A stretch of DNA of 64,000 nucleotides from Heloderma charlesbogerti (taxonomy: Eukaryota; Chordata; Lepidosauria; Squamata; Helodermatidae). Below, in pieces: positions 9,252 through 21,150 of the stretch; position 1 is the stretch's first letter; each line of letters opens with the position of its first letter. The notes under the pieces were generated by a model. It made no database searches and had not been told where the DNA came from. It saw only the letters and a program-made list of their open reading frames with translations. The position numbers and the translations under genes were made by a program. The DNA lies in NCBI GenBank assembly GCA_026122225.1, contig JANEZZ010001412.1, positions 62,001-126,000 of the forward strand, in the 5' to 3' direction.

Positions 9252-9770
9252 ATGCGGATGACACGCAGCTGTACCTCTCGTTCAAATCTTCACCAAGGTT
9301 GACCGTAGAATCCCTGTCCAAATGTCTGGAGACAGTGAGTGGCTGGATGGGGAGGAATAAGCTGAAGCTGAACCCTGACAAAACCAAGGTACTTTTGGTG
9401 GGAGACAAGAGGAGGTTGGGGGATGTTGACCTGGTGTGGAATGGGGTACAGCTACCCTTGAAAGAACAGGTCTGCAGCCTGGGGGTCATTTTAGACTCCC
9501 AGCTGTCCATGGAGGCTGAGGTGTCAGCTGTGAGCTGGACAGTGCTGTACCAACTGCATCTGATACAGCGGCTGCGCCCCTACCTTCCTGACCATCTGCT
9601 CCCATCAGTAGTACATGCCCTGGTCTCCTCTCATTTAGACTACTATAATGTGCTCTATATGGGGTTACCCTTGAAGACGGTTCAGAAGCTGCAGCTGATT
9701 AAAGGCAGCCGCCAGTGAGATCACATCACTCCAGTGCTGAAGGAGCTGCACTGTAGGGAAGTCAGAGAAT
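9252..9770 (+). pseudogene. L2-like LINE ORF2 reverse transcriptase, 3' portion (continuation of 2517-2800)
   Basis: It begins inside the catalytic motif as ADDTQLYLSF, just after the 5' LTR. It continues with WMGRNKLKLNPDKTKVLLVG, LGVILDS and HLDYYNVLYMGLP, all typical of the L2-like RT thumb and C-terminal region. The homologous motif is intact in the LINE at 46562-47766 (Tyr-Ala-Glu-Asp there). The reading frame is open to about 9718, then fades into the truncated LTR at 9797. Confidence 0.85.
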
Positions 9771-9796
9771 TCCACCACGGACTCCAGTGAGGCCAG

Positions 9797-10267
9797 TGTC
9801 AGGAGCGCCCTAGCTGCCTCTTACAGTCACCTCCAATAGCCAACTCAAGACACAGATGAAAAGGATTCTTTTCAAGGCTTTATTCCTTTTACAACTTAAT
9901 GACTCTTTCAGATGCTAATCACCAGTGACTAAGCAAGGAACAGCACTGGGGAAACATAGCAGAGTAGCCTAAGCTCCAGGTAAGGCTGTTGGTCCCCGTT
10001 TGAAGGAGAATCACAGGAAGACCCTGAACTTATGGGCTAGGGAGAGATCCTCCCTCTTTCCCTTGGGTCCTCAGGACGCGACCGTTGCTTGCGCACCAAA
10101 CGAGCGCTACACCTCCTTTCCGCGCCCTCCATCTGTCGTCGCTCCCTGCGTCGGCACCAAGCATCCAGCAAACCCCCCTCCAGCGCTCTCTCACTGCCAG
10201 GGTCACTATCTCTCCCAGGAATGCTGGCAGGAGGAATCTCTGCCAGCTGCTGTGCTTGTGAGAGATG
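9797..10267 (-). repeat. Truncated LTR of the same Ty3/gypsy family
   Basis: It begins TGTCAGGAGCGCCCTAGC and follows the other LTRs closely, with a small extra segment (CTGGGGAAACATAG) near 9946. It stops at about 10267, roughly 65-80 bp before the CCACCCTGACA end seen in the other copies. The element-orientation 5' end is missing, and I see no target duplication. This is probably a solo LTR trimmed by a later deletion. Confidence 0.82.
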
Positions 10268-10984
10268 GTAGTAAGAATATTTCAGTACCTGGGTTAATCT
10301 CCACTGTTTCAGTGTGTTCTGGTTTCAGTAATGTTGGCAAAGTTCTCCTGCATGCCTATATAAATGTTGTTAATTTATGTAAGTATAAAAAAAGATCATT
10401 TAACTGCCAAAATATGAATGATGAAAGATTTAGGTGGTCTCCAACCATGGAGATTTACTATATTTTACTTTGGTAGGGATCCAGTGAAGCTGCTGCACAA
10501 ATTTCTCCTTCTGGTGGCAGCACCTTGTTTATCACAAGTTGCTGCTTCATAGGGTCCTCAAATTAAAGGGAATGTTTTTAGGGAGACATGGAGTCCAACT
10601 TCTGGAGCAGAGGAAATGAATTGCAAATGCCATGTGTGCAGTGCTTATGAGCCTGGTCCTTTATTATCTATAAAATGTCTTATTAGCCCTTCCAACAGTT
10701 CAGAGCACAAGGTGATATATAACTTCTAAAAACTATAATATAAAAACTGAAACTAAACACAGCAATACAAATTTCTTTACCTGCTCAACAGAATCTAGTG
10801 GAGACATCTGCACATATTTTTTTTTCACTTATCAAAGGAAGCTATGTAGTGAGGTAGCAAGGCTAATCTTCAAGGGATGGAGTTCCACAGGATGAGTGCC
10901 ATGACAGAAACAGTCCTTTTGCACACTTCATTTATATTTATCCTCCTTAGAACAGAAAGTGTGCCTTTAATATTACAACAGTGC
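10268..10984. other. AT-rich DNA, nothing recognised
   Basis: No exon or repeat family recognised. Many stops occur in all frames. Confidence 0.4.
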
Positions 10985-11062
10985 AATCTTATGCATGTCT
11001 ACTCAAAATTAAGTCCCACTGAACTGAATAGGACTTACTCCTGGGTAAGCATGTATAGAAGC
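10985..11062. repeat. Small foldback MITE, GCAATCYTATGC…AGTAAG type
   Basis: AGTGCAATCTTATGCATGTCTACTC pairs with …GGACTTACTCCTGGGTAAGCATGTATAG. The two arms are near-inverted around CACTGAACTGAATAGG. The same design recurs at 12588-12668 and 21893-21977. Confidence 0.65.
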
Positions 11063-11068
11063 CTTACC

Positions 11069-11195
11069 CAACCTAGAGTCCTCCAGACGTTTTGGACCAC
11101 AATTGCCAGAATTCTGGACCATTGGCCATTCTGGCTGAGGATGATGGATGTTGAAGTCTAAAACACCTGAAAAGCACTAGGTTGGGGAAGGCTCA
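11069..11195. repeat. Foldback MITE, CCTCCAGAYGTTTTGGAC type
   Basis: AGCCTTACCCAACCTAGAGTCC at the left is mirrored by AGGTTGGGGAAGGCT at the right, with the internal CTCCAGACGTTTTGGACCACAA arm. It resembles the hAT-like foldbacks at 33467-33595 and 48710-48837. Confidence 0.6.
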
Positions 11196-11197
11196 TG

Positions 11198-11872
11198 TAT
11201 AGTATTACAGCCTAAATGTATAACACACAGTATGAATATTTCATAATAATAATTGGTATGACTATTAATGTGTATTTTCTTAATTTTTCAAGGTGTAGAT
11301 TTGTATTTATAAGTTTTACACCCCAAATACTACTAAGCTAGAAAATTATAGTTATCTGGTTTTCACCTACTAAGCTTGAAAATTATGGTTTTCTTCTTTC
11401 CCCCTTTCCTTTATCTGACACTGAAAGGCAAGGAAGTACAAAACCAATGTAGTTATCTCACTTGCCATAAACAATGTGATCATTATCTTCCTTTGAAAAA
11501 CTTCCTATCATTTAGCTGTCCTTTTATCAAAGTAAACCTTCTTTTAAATTATGTTATATTTATCAAACAAAACATGGACAATAAAAACTTTCCAATCTAA
11601 AGTTGCCTTTAACTTCTGGAGATTTGTCAGTTGTTAGTTTCATACTTGGATGTTACAATGTCATATTTTTCAGAGATCAGTTTTACATTATCTTCGTGGT
11701 TGGAAGTTAATTTTCTTCATAATTTAACCACCTCACTACATTGCATGGGCTGTAATGCACACGTGGTGGTTGGTGCATGTGCCATGTTCTACATTAGCTT
11801 CCCACTCACTTAGGGAGTAATCCATATTTGCATGACCATGTTCCATACACACCCATTAAGTATTACTCTATT
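11198..11872. other. AT-rich DNA, nothing recognised
   Basis: No exon-like or repeat signature recognised. Confidence 0.4.
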
Positions 11873-12010
11873 AAGGTGTAATCCTATGCAGGTTTAGACA
11901 GAAAAAAAGGCCTACAATTCCCAGCATGCCCCAGCCAGCCATGTCTGGCTGGGGCATGCTGGGAGTTGTAGGCCTTTTTTTCTGTCTAAACCTGCATAGG
12001 ATTGTGCCTT
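11873..12010. repeat. Near-perfect 138-bp palindromic MITE
   Basis: The left arm, AAGGTGTAATCCTATGCAGG…GCCCCAGCCAGCCA, is answered almost base for base by TGGCTGGGGC…CCTGCATAGGATTGTGCCTT. The loop is only a few bases. A related but more diverged copy is at 34760-34871 and half-copies are at 2445-2516 and 13960-14021. There is no coding content. Confidence 0.9.
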
Positions 12011-12587
12011 TAGTGATGTGAATGGTGCTACTTCTGCTCATGAAGAGCTCCCATCTGAGATTCATAGAGCTTTAGGTGGCAGCTCTTTTTTATATATAGG
12101 TATTACCCTTTGAATTCATTTTGCCTGTCTCCCTCCCTGTCTCTGTGTAGGGAAAGTAATCATGTTAGCCTTTCCCCTAGTGGGTAATAATACATTGTCT
12201 TTGTAAAAGAAAATCCAGGCAGTGTTTTAGAACATAATTAGATGGTGATAAATATTAGCGTATAATGTATTGGACTATTGGGGACGGTGCTGTCTTTTCT
12301 AACCAGCTTGCTCTAAATTATTTATTTAGTTATGCAAGCTTTACTCCTCAGTTAAGTGGCTAATTTGCAGAATTGATAAAGCAAAAAGGATCCACAGTCC
12401 CTTACTTTGTAATTATAATGCATTTTGAATTATAGTGACCTAAAATGTAGCTGCAAATGTTGCTGTTGCATATATATTTTTTATTTATTATATGGCTTCC
12501 AAAATGAAGTGGTGTGTTTGGATGTCTGGAGTAGGATGGGGGAATTAGCTATTTGCAGAATGTAACATGGCTTCATTATGCTTGCAG
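12011..12587. other. AT-rich DNA, nothing recognised
   Basis: No exon or repeat family recognised. Confidence 0.4.
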
Positions 12588-12668
12588 TGCAATCCTATGC
12601 TTATCTACTCAGAAGTAAGCCCTATTTAATTAAATGGGGCTTACTCCCAGGTAAGTATGTGTAGAATT
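12588..12668. repeat. Small foldback MITE, GCAATCCTATGC…AGTAAG type
   Basis: GCAATCCTATGCTTATCTACTCAGAAGTAAGCCC faces GGGCTTACTCCCAGGTAAGTATGTGTAG around a TTTAATTAAA centre. This is a very common short foldback design in reptile genomes, as I recall it. Confidence 0.7.
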
Positions 12669-13547
12669 GAAGCCTTAATAAAGGTTAAATGCTGGGACAG
12701 ACATTCTATTGATCCCCAGTTATTTGTCTGAATAGGCACATCTTGTCCACTTTACCTGTAAGTTTCTGGCCAAAGTCACTGCAGAGAGCTGAAGGGCAAA
12801 TACATAATAAATTATGATTTAGGAAAGGGAAATATCTGGAGCTGAAATATGTTCAGTTCCATAATTTTATTTGTTTGTTCTTAAACCAGGTTTTACCTCA
12901 GGGTAAGACTGAATTTGTTGCCTTAAATCTTTGTTAGAAATGGCCTGCACAAATCCAAACTGATGCTGTATGTAGGAGACAGCTGGTTGTCATGGTAACT
13001 GTAGTGCAGTTTTTTAATTCCACTTGGTGAGTAATGCTGACACAATGTTGCTGAATAGACTTTGCCTTTACAAATATATAGCATTATCCATGTCAAGGTT
13101 ACAAAATAAAATAATGCTCTTGCTCAGACACCTCTGGCTCCATCAGTTTGGCTTATTGATACTAAACATTTTAATTAAAAACCAGACAATTCACTTGACA
13201 TCAAAGTCAGTTAGGCAAATGGGAGTCAAATAAGGCTCTTCAAAGAGACATAAATTAGATTATAAAAGACACAAATTAGTCTTAACTTTGTAATCATATT
13301 AGCCTTCTGTTGTTCTAAATATGTTTAGCAGTGCATTTACCCTGCAAAGTGGAGTAACAAGCATCACATAGCAGACACATCATGTTTGTGTACAGCAGGA
13401 AATCATAAAGAGCATGATCTGTTTTTAAGTTGCTGTGCTTTGGACATGGAGAAGACATCAGCTTAAGCTGTTCCATTTCATTAAACTAAAATAATTTTAA
13501 TGTAAATTTCCACAAAAAGAATTATTGACACTTGCTTGACTGATACT
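12669..13547. other. AT-rich DNA, nothing recognised
   Basis: No exon or repeat family recognised. Confidence 0.4.
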
Positions 13548-13624
13548 ATCTATATCTATATCTATATCTATATATCTAATCGATGATGATGATGAAGAAG
13601 AAGACGAAGAAGAAGAAGAAGAAT
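13548..13624. repeat. Compound microsatellite (TATC)/(GAT)/(GAA)n
   Basis: Tandem TATATC units pass into GATGATGATGAT and then AAGAAGAAG. Confidence 0.9.
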
Positions 13625-13959
13625 TACATTTATACATCTGTTTCTAAGAACATTGTCAAAACTCATGGACTCCTTTGCTAAACAAACCTGTTCTATGTTC
13701 ATTGAAGCCATATAAGTTGACATTACAGATATTTCGTATTAGTTACAGATCTTCCAAACAAGAAACAAAACAGTTGAATTTCTGGCAGTTAATATTCCCT
13801 GAGTATTTTGCATCCATATTGTCTGAACGTATTTGGTAAATATAAAGACCAGGAATAATTGCAGGCATGAGCAGATAGCAAAATGTCCTGGTGCCTGATG
13901 TAAGTGATTTGAGATATAGCGAAACAGCACCAAAAGTACTGTCTTCCAGGTAGTACTTT

Positions 13960-14021
13960 CAGGGCACAATCCTATTGTAGGCCTTTTCTTTGTCTAAACA
14001 TGCATGGGATTGCGCCCTCAG
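13960..14021. repeat. Half or internally deleted copy of the 11873 palindrome family
   Basis: GGGCACAATCCTATTG is joined directly to TAGGCCTTTTCTTTGTCTAAACATGC and then GGGATTGCGCCCT. Both termini are present but most of one arm is missing. Confidence 0.65.
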
Positions 14022-15417
14022 TTATTCATTTGTTTAGCATTTCTGCTGGGATCAAGGGATTTTTTTTCCATTATTGATTCTCCTCTCCACCCTACCCCCC
14101 GCCCCCCCAAGTTCACTGTCTGAAGAGCCTCTCCTAGCTCTTAACTCTTAAATAATTGATTTTTCTACTCAGGTGCACAGAACAACATTTTGAAATCATG
14201 AGATTGCAAAAGTGCATGTGCTTTGTTCACTGATGCACTGGTTTTATGAAGTGGTTGCAAAACAGACCAATACACAGAACAAAGAGGTTTTGGTTGGAAA
14301 AAATAATTTCACATTTTATTTAAAGATTTGATGGAAAGTGGGAGATGTTCCCAGTAAGGCTGCAGTCTTTCGCACCCTTGTCTTGAGCAAAGTGGGACTA
14401 TGCACACTTACTTGTAATCATGCATAGGATCAAGCTGCATAGTGATAACATTTGTTTCTAAAATTCTTAACTCATGTCAGTAGAAGCCCTTGAGAAAACT
14501 ACACCCAGTACTGTATTGTATGTATTTCTTCCTGATAAAATAAACTCCCAGCCCTTCATTTATATGTGTGAATGTTTTACATTTCACCTTGTCAGAAAAA
14601 CTGAACTTTATGGAAAGTAATTAGAAAATCGTTAAAGGATGGTGGGTGTACTAAAAGATATTCTAGCTATGGCAAAGGCTTATCTACAACAATGTAGCAT
14701 CTTTTCTAGTTCTGATTAAACTTTATTTCTTTTCTTGTATAACTAATATACAGGATTTTAAAAGTGCATGTGGCCATTGTTTTAAGAAGCATTTTTCTAT
14801 TAATCATAAGTGGGGCTGATCTGAATATTGTTTAAATTTCCAGATTGAAAGTTGCCCTTTTGAAAGGTAGAATATTTTGTCCAAAACACTGATTTTTATA
14901 AAGTATGTTTTAATTTTCCGTTATGGCATATCTTCTCCTAAACCATGTGCTTTATGATCTTTGATAGTAAGTCACCTAAATTTGATTAATTGTGAGAGCA
15001 GACCCATGAGCTGGTCATTATTCTGTATTAACTAACCATTGGATTTTTAAGTAAAGGAAGATACAAATTCTGTGTTCTGCCTTTAATGCTTGGTTCTACC
15101 TTGAATGTTTGTTCTACCACTAATTGGTGTTTCATAATAACTCACTTTGCAGTTACAGCACTGAGTAGAACCCAGTCTTGTGACAGGATTTGACATATCC
15201 TCCACTTCCCAACCCGCCATTCTCCCAGAGGAGGATGGCTGTGGGAATCTTCTCTTCATGCCCCTAAAATCTGGCTTCAACCTTTAATTATGTATATAAC
15301 CCTGTGCAGTCTAGCTCCCTGTGGGATGCCTGGAGCTCAGCTGATTTTAGGAGCTGCCATATGGTAGTGAAGAGTTCTCTCTGAGAGTGAAGAGTTCTCT
15401 CTGAGGAGATTGGGAGG
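14022..15417. other. AT-rich DNA with one short foldback remnant
   Basis: 14362-14439 (GGCTGCAGTCTTTCGCACCC…CATGCATAGGATCAAGC) looks like a decayed GCAATCCTA-type foldback. 15368-15404 has a tandem duplication of GTGAAGAGTTCTCTCTGAG. No exon is recognised. Confidence 0.45.
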
Positions 15418-15988
15418 TGTCAGGCCCCTTGATCCTCTCCCTTTGCAAACCCACACTCCAGGATACCAGGCTTCAGGCTCACTACTTTATTAGTTAATGA
15501 CCAGGTTCTTTATGAATGCAAATCCTTGGAGACTCTCAGGCTACTCCACACAATTACGAATATCAAAAGAGGAGCCAAGTGGGAATCAGAGACATTGCTG
15601 GCAGTTTGAAACAAAAACTTGCCAGCCACAATAACTTAGGGGGGGATGCAGTTGTGCCTTCCTACATAGGCTATCACACATAGCCAACCGGGTGGAACGT
15701 CTGAGCTCCACCTCTGACTTTTCCCGCTTTGCTCTGAGCCGGACTCTAGCATCCTTCAGGTCACACCCTGCACTCTCCTCCTCCTCCTCCTCCTCCTCCA
15801 AGACCCGAGTTCTCATGGAGGAAGAAAGCGGGGAGCCTTCAGGTCGAGCCATCTGTGTGCCAAGGTCCTGAGAAGAACACCCATCCATATCTGAGCTCAC
15901 CAGGGAGGAAACCTCCCCTGGTTCTGGCTGTTCCCATTCTGAGTTTGAGCTGCTAACTATCTCCACACACTCAGCATCATTCCTGACA
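15418..15988 (-). repeat. Solo LTR of a second LTR-element family
   Basis: The ends are TGTCAGGCCCC at 15418 and TTCCTGACA ending at 15988. The 5-bp flanks are GGAGG and GGAAG, a near match. On the - strand an AATAAA-type polyadenylation signal lies near 15490 (CTTTATTAG on +). An open acidic frame (15586-16092, - strand) includes a Glu run encoded by (CTC)n at 15775-15798. It shares ends and general design with the Ty3 LTRs but not obvious sequence identity, so I treat it as a separate family. Confidence 0.65.
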
Positions 15989-17454
15989 GGAAGACATTCG
16001 GAGGAGATTCTGGGAGGAGTTAAAAAAGAGTGGAAGAGAGATTCAGAGAGAAAAGAGACGCTGAGAAGATTACAGAGAGCAGGTAGAAACAACCATCCAG
16101 AAAAGACAGGGAGGGAGCAGCAATCTTATACCCTTACACACTGATCCACCAGCATCAGTGCCATGGCCACAGGAGTAAGAGAGCCTCCAGCTGTATCCCA
16201 GCCCAGTTCTGTGCAGCAGGAGACAATTTTAAATAACTATTCTTTCACTTCCCTTAATAATTGGGCTCCATTCCCTCCTATTTTGTTATTTAGAGACTTG
16301 CCTTAAAATTGTATACCCATCTTGCTTCATCAGTTCTTTCCTCTTCCCTGTAAAATAAAACCTAGTTCTTTTTCCCTATTCTATTAAATTGGCCATTGGT
16401 TTTCCCCCTACATCCTTTCATGAAATGTGGCATGGGGGTGGGCCAGAGGAATCACACACTATTTGGGGGCTCTCGTATGCTTGCCTTCACAACTTGCCTT
16501 CAATGCCTTCACAACTGTTTGAACTCAGGTCCCATAGTTATACCCAAAACAAGAGGTGCTGGGAGGGAAAAGTGGAGTCACACTGACAAGTAAGATTTAG
16601 CTATCAAAGTATCTCACCCAGTAATAAAGGATATTGTGATGAAAGTAGCATCAGGAGTTGCAATTCTGTTAGATGGCTTTCATAGGTGGGATTCAGATAA
16701 TTGTGAACAAAGTGCTGATTAGGTCTCCCCCGCTGCCCCACTTCCCTCTGCTGCCCCTTGTGAACAATAAAAAGCAAATCCTGGTATAATGTGCAATGTG
16801 GTGCAGGAAACAGAACTGATGGAGATTGGAGATGCTCTCTTGCACAGGGAGTGGCTTCTGCTCATGTAATGTCCCACTAATGTTCTGTAATTTTCCAGCT
16901 TCCTAAAATATAAATATATTTTATTGTTTAATCAGATGCTTCCATGAGTATTTCTGTTTTGACCTGCATTCAACTATTACTTCTGCACCTCTCCATTTGC
17001 CTACAGCTGCTCAGCCAGCCTGATCTAGCTAAGGCTGATCTAAGCCTGATCTAGCTTCCATGTACAGAAGCAGTCTAATGTTACATATTTCACTTGCTGG
17101 ATCAGGAACCAAAGTCAGTCGGATGCTGACTGCATTACTCTCAGCTGGATCAGCATGCTGGTGTAGCTAGTCACATATAACTATGCACAACAACAGCTGG
17201 ATCAGGGCAACTCTCTTTTAGGTTGCAAGGCTTTTGCAGCTTCCACGGGCAGCATACATGTTATCTTTCTGTAGTTTGCTGGCTTAGCATGAACAGAGAT
17301 AGTCTGTAACATTCCTTATGTTTCTTATCAGTGTTTGTTTGTGGTCTGCTCCCAGGGCAAAAATGAAAGGCTCCCACATGGTTTCAGCCATTGCAGCAGC
17401 CAACTTCCCAGCTCACCTTCCTTTATGTTTGTGTTCTCCCATTGCTATGAACGC
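15989..17454. other. Unassigned DNA
   Basis: No exon recognised. The region 17010-17070 has a short tandem repeat of CTGATCTAGCT/AAGC. The flank to about 16110 is purine-rich and could be a remnant adjoining the solo LTR. Confidence 0.4.
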
Positions 17455-17860
17455 TATATGGTTCCGGCCCAGCCTATCTTAAGGAGCGCCTCCAGCAACA
17501 CCAGACAGGCCGCTCAACAAGATCAGCCTCGGATAGCCTTCTCTCTGTCCCATCAGCCAGGACAGCTAGACTGGTGAGGACAAGGGAGAGGGCCTTCTCT
17601 GTGGTCCCCCCCCCCCGTGGAACTGCCTCCCTAGGGAACTCCACCATGACCCCTCTTTAATGAGCTTCTGCCATAGATTAAAAACGTGGTTGTTCAGGCA
17701 GGCATTTGGGGTGGGTTAGGGTATTTTTAGAAATATGATGTTTTTAATGTACAATTGTATTGTTTTAAACTGTTTTTATTATTGTACATCACCCAGAGTG
17801 GCTGGGTGACCAGCCAGATGGGCGATTAATAAATGTAATAAATAAACAAACAAACAAACA
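17455..17860 (+). mobile_element. L2-like LINE 3' end
   Basis: It contains the decayed C-terminal RT tail (CCTATCTTAAGGAGCGCCT, GGGCCTTCTCTGTGGT, GTGGAACTGCCTCC). The 3' UTR follows (CACCCAGAGTGGCTGGGTGACCAGCCAGATGGGCG) and then the tail ATTAATAAATGTAATAAATAAAC. This layout is the same as the other L2-like tails in the window. A C homopolymer interrupts the reading frame near 17608. Confidence 0.82.
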
Positions 17861-19307
17861 GGAGTAAGCTGCAGGTTGATGGGGCTGGGAAGGAATTTTA
17901 CCCAGTTATGAAATCAGGCACTGTATTCCATGGTTTTCGCCTTCCTCATGGCAATTGCTGTCGATGTTACCATTACCTGCTTCTCTTATTTTATGTCACA
18001 AGTTGTTCTTGCAGGCAGGGGACACATTGGGCTGAATCCATTTCAAGGGGTAAGCTGGGGATTGGAACACACTGCACCTCAGAGGAGAGTCCCCATCAGG
18101 GATCATGGGTTGTGGCTTCAAGGCACCAGCCCAGCTCAGGGTCCGGCACGTCTGCAATTCTTCCAACTTGCAAGAGGGGCACACCATAGCAGTCCGCACT
18201 ATGCTGGGGGCATTATTCCTGCCACCCTAAGGATAACCCCAGCATGTGGGCTGGGGGTGGTAAATCAGTCCTATGATCCTGGCCTTAATCCATGCTAAAC
18301 CTTGTAAGCTGTAACAAAGAAAGCCATGGCTGCGTTTTTAACCCCAAGCCTGACTCTGTGTGGTCTGCGGCACCTGCCTCCCCCTGCCCCAATTGGCAGT
18401 ATCAGCACAAATATATTAGAATCAGAGAACCCCTAATTTCTAAAAACATGCAAAAACCTCTCTCAGTTAAGAGAGAAGAAGATGTATTTATTGATTTTGT
18501 GAATTTTAATGACAATGAACATTTTCTGAAATGAATTGATTGACTCTATAACATATGAGCAAATGTGTACTGAGGTAGATAGGAATGAATGAACTGATGC
18601 TGTTGATGAAATAACTATTATGGGTCAGATACATATAAGCTATGACTGCACCAGTAATCACAGGGAAAACTAAGATGGCCCTCTCGTGAAATCTCTGCCC
18701 AGGAGCCAGCCTCATGGCTCTCCACTGTTTAGGGAGGGGAGGGGCAGATTTCTGCCAAACAAAACCAGTTTCCACTTGTCAGCAATAATTTGCCATTCAA
18801 TATATTTTTAAATGTATGATCAAATGCCTTTAGAGCAACAGAGAGAAAGCAAATAAGGCTATATACCTTTCTTGTTGATTAGCTGTCTGAAAGCTTATAT
18901 AAGCTCATCAGTGGGAGCTGTTCAGATATGAAGCATCCGTTAGCTTCTGCTTGGTGCGCTTTTCATTTCTGTACTGAAATTAATGAAGTGTGTACAATAA
19001 GACGAGATACTTTGTTTCTTTCATACTCTAGGACCAGCAATGCCCCAATACTAAAATATTTTTTAAACAGCAATAGAGATTAGTGTGTTTGTTTCACTGA
19101 TATGTGCCCGTGACAGAGTTTTAATTAGATAGTGGTCAGTATTCATAAAACTTGGGGGGGGGGTGTTTCCAGCTAGAAACAATTCTTAATTGTGGTCTTG
19201 AGAATATTTTAGTTTTCTGTAATACTGACAATTATCCCAGGTCTGATTGTGATAATCATAATAAGAATTTATATCATGCTTTACAGTGTTCTCAGAGCAT
19301 TTCATGT
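17861..19307. other. Unassigned DNA
   Basis: No exon with family similarity was found, although I looked for upstream ADGRA1 exons. Open frames at 17908-18298 have no recognisable domain or plausible splice context. Confidence 0.4.
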
Positions 19308-19785
19308 AGATTGGGCTGATCTGGACATAATGGAAAATCATGGTTTCCCACCATGAGCCTGCATGAGCTTTGGGCTTGTGCACTCTCTCCCCTTCCCCTT
19401 GTATGGCCACAACGATGAAATCAGAAGCTTCCATTTCTACTTTTAAACAAACTGTTACATCTGAACCTGGGAAACCATGGTTTCTTTAAACTCTAGTTTT
19501 AGAGCAAGCCAGGATCTTTAAACTCTAGTTTTAGAGCAAGCCACACAGGATCTGAAATCACTGTGTGATACTGGATTGTTCTAACAAACCACAGTTTAAA
19601 GAAACCACCATTTCCCAAGTCTGGATATAACAGAGTGGTTTGTTTAAAAGCTGAAGCAAAAACTTATGATCTCCTCCTCACAGCCATGCAAGAGAAAAGG
19701 GGGAAGGATGTGAGCCCAAAGCTTGTGCAATGGAACTAATAGGAAATCATGGTTTCCATTTATATCCAAACCAATCCAGCCTTAT
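19308..19785. repeat. Foldback MITE with internal 32-bp-period duplication
   Basis: The left arm (GGGCTGATCTGGACATAATGG, then GAGCTTTGGGCTTGTGCA) pairs with the right arm (GCCCAAAGCTTGTGCAATGG … ATATCCAAACCAATCCAGCC). CTTTAAACTCTAGTTTTAG is repeated at 19484 and 19516, so one arm's inner part is duplicated. There is no coding content. Confidence 0.7.
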
Positions 19786-20194
19786 TCAGGTACTCTGCTT
19801 TCTGGTATAATGAACTCATCTGGAGGGACAGTGAAGATGAGCATGCTAGCTCCAGCCTGTATCCTTGTCACCCTTGACATATTGAGAGCAAACCTCTGCA
19901 GTGGGGAGACTTCTGTATCTGTGTAGGCTCTCTGTGCAATGTAGAACCCTGGAAAAGCAGCAGCAGGAAAACAACTAAACCACAGGGGAAAGGGGATGCT
20001 CCTTTCCTCTCTCCACAGCTGTTTTTTTTAATTTTAGCAATCATCTGAGGAGCATGGGGGCAGGAAGGAGATGGCATGGATGTACATGTATCTCCACAAT
20101 CTCCCTCACCTCTGCAGCTGATCACTAAAAATAGCTAAGCAGCAGCTAAGATGAGCACATTTTTTTAACACTGGTTCTCAGTAAGTATCACCCA
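19786..20194. other. Unassigned DNA
   Basis: No exon or repeat family recognised. Confidence 0.4.
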
Positions 20195-21109
20195 ATATGA
20201 AATATACCATTTTGAGTAAGATACTGGAAAAGTTGGTGAGTTCTTATCTCCAGGTGGTCTTGGATGAGAATGGATACCTGGATCTGTCCAATCTGGCTTC
20301 CAGCCTGATTTGGGGACAGAAACAGCCTTGGTATCCTGATGGATGATTTATGCTGGAGAATGGATGTGTTAGTGTAACCCTATGGTTCTACTGGATCTCT
20401 CAGCATCCTTTGATACCATAGATCATGGTCCCTTCTGGGACACCTAACCAGGGTATGACTGGATGGGGGTACAGTGTTAGATTGGCTCCAGTCTTTGTTT
20501 GGAGGAATGTATCAAAAAGGTGGTGCTGGGAGACACTTGTTCCACCCGTTGGCCCTTTTTTGGGGTGCTTCAAGGTTCTACCTTGTCCCCTCTAATTGTT
20601 AACATCTACAAGAAACCACTGGGGAAGTCATCCTGAGGTTTTGGCTAAAGTGTCATCAATATGCCAATGACATGCAAGTCTACATCTTGTTTCACTGAGT
20701 AGCCCCAGGGAGGCTGTGGAAACCCTCAACAGGTGTATGAAGGTAAACAGGTCTAATTCAGATAAGACAGAACTACTGTGGGTGGGGAAACCTGATCTGG
20801 ATGGGGTGTAAGAACGGTTGGGCGGGGTTGCATCAGCCTGAAGGACCAAGTGTGAGCTTGGGGGTTCTCCTGGACTCAGCACTATTTATGGAATCACAGA
20901 TGGAATTGGTTTCCAGGAGTGCCTTCTAGGATCTTCAGCAGATACAGTGGCTGCACCTACTCTGTAGAAAGTGGAGCTTGCTTCAGCTATCCAAGCCCTG
21001 GTTATATTCAGATGAGATTATTGTCATAATGGCTTTAAAGACAATTCAGAGGCTTTAGCGGATACAAAACACAGCCACCAAGTTGCTCATGGGAGCTAGG
21101 CCATCCGAG

Positions 21110-21150
<41 letters not shown>

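Noticed and set aside
15586..16092. 168-codon - strand open frame as a possible host gene
   Set aside because: It lies mostly inside a TGTCAGG…CCTGACA LTR and its Glu run is a (CTC)n repeat. It is treated as LTR sequence.
17908..18298. Candidate upstream ADGRA1 exon or separate small gene
   Set aside because: No group A adhesion GPCR motif, no splice sites bounding the frame in a compatible phase.
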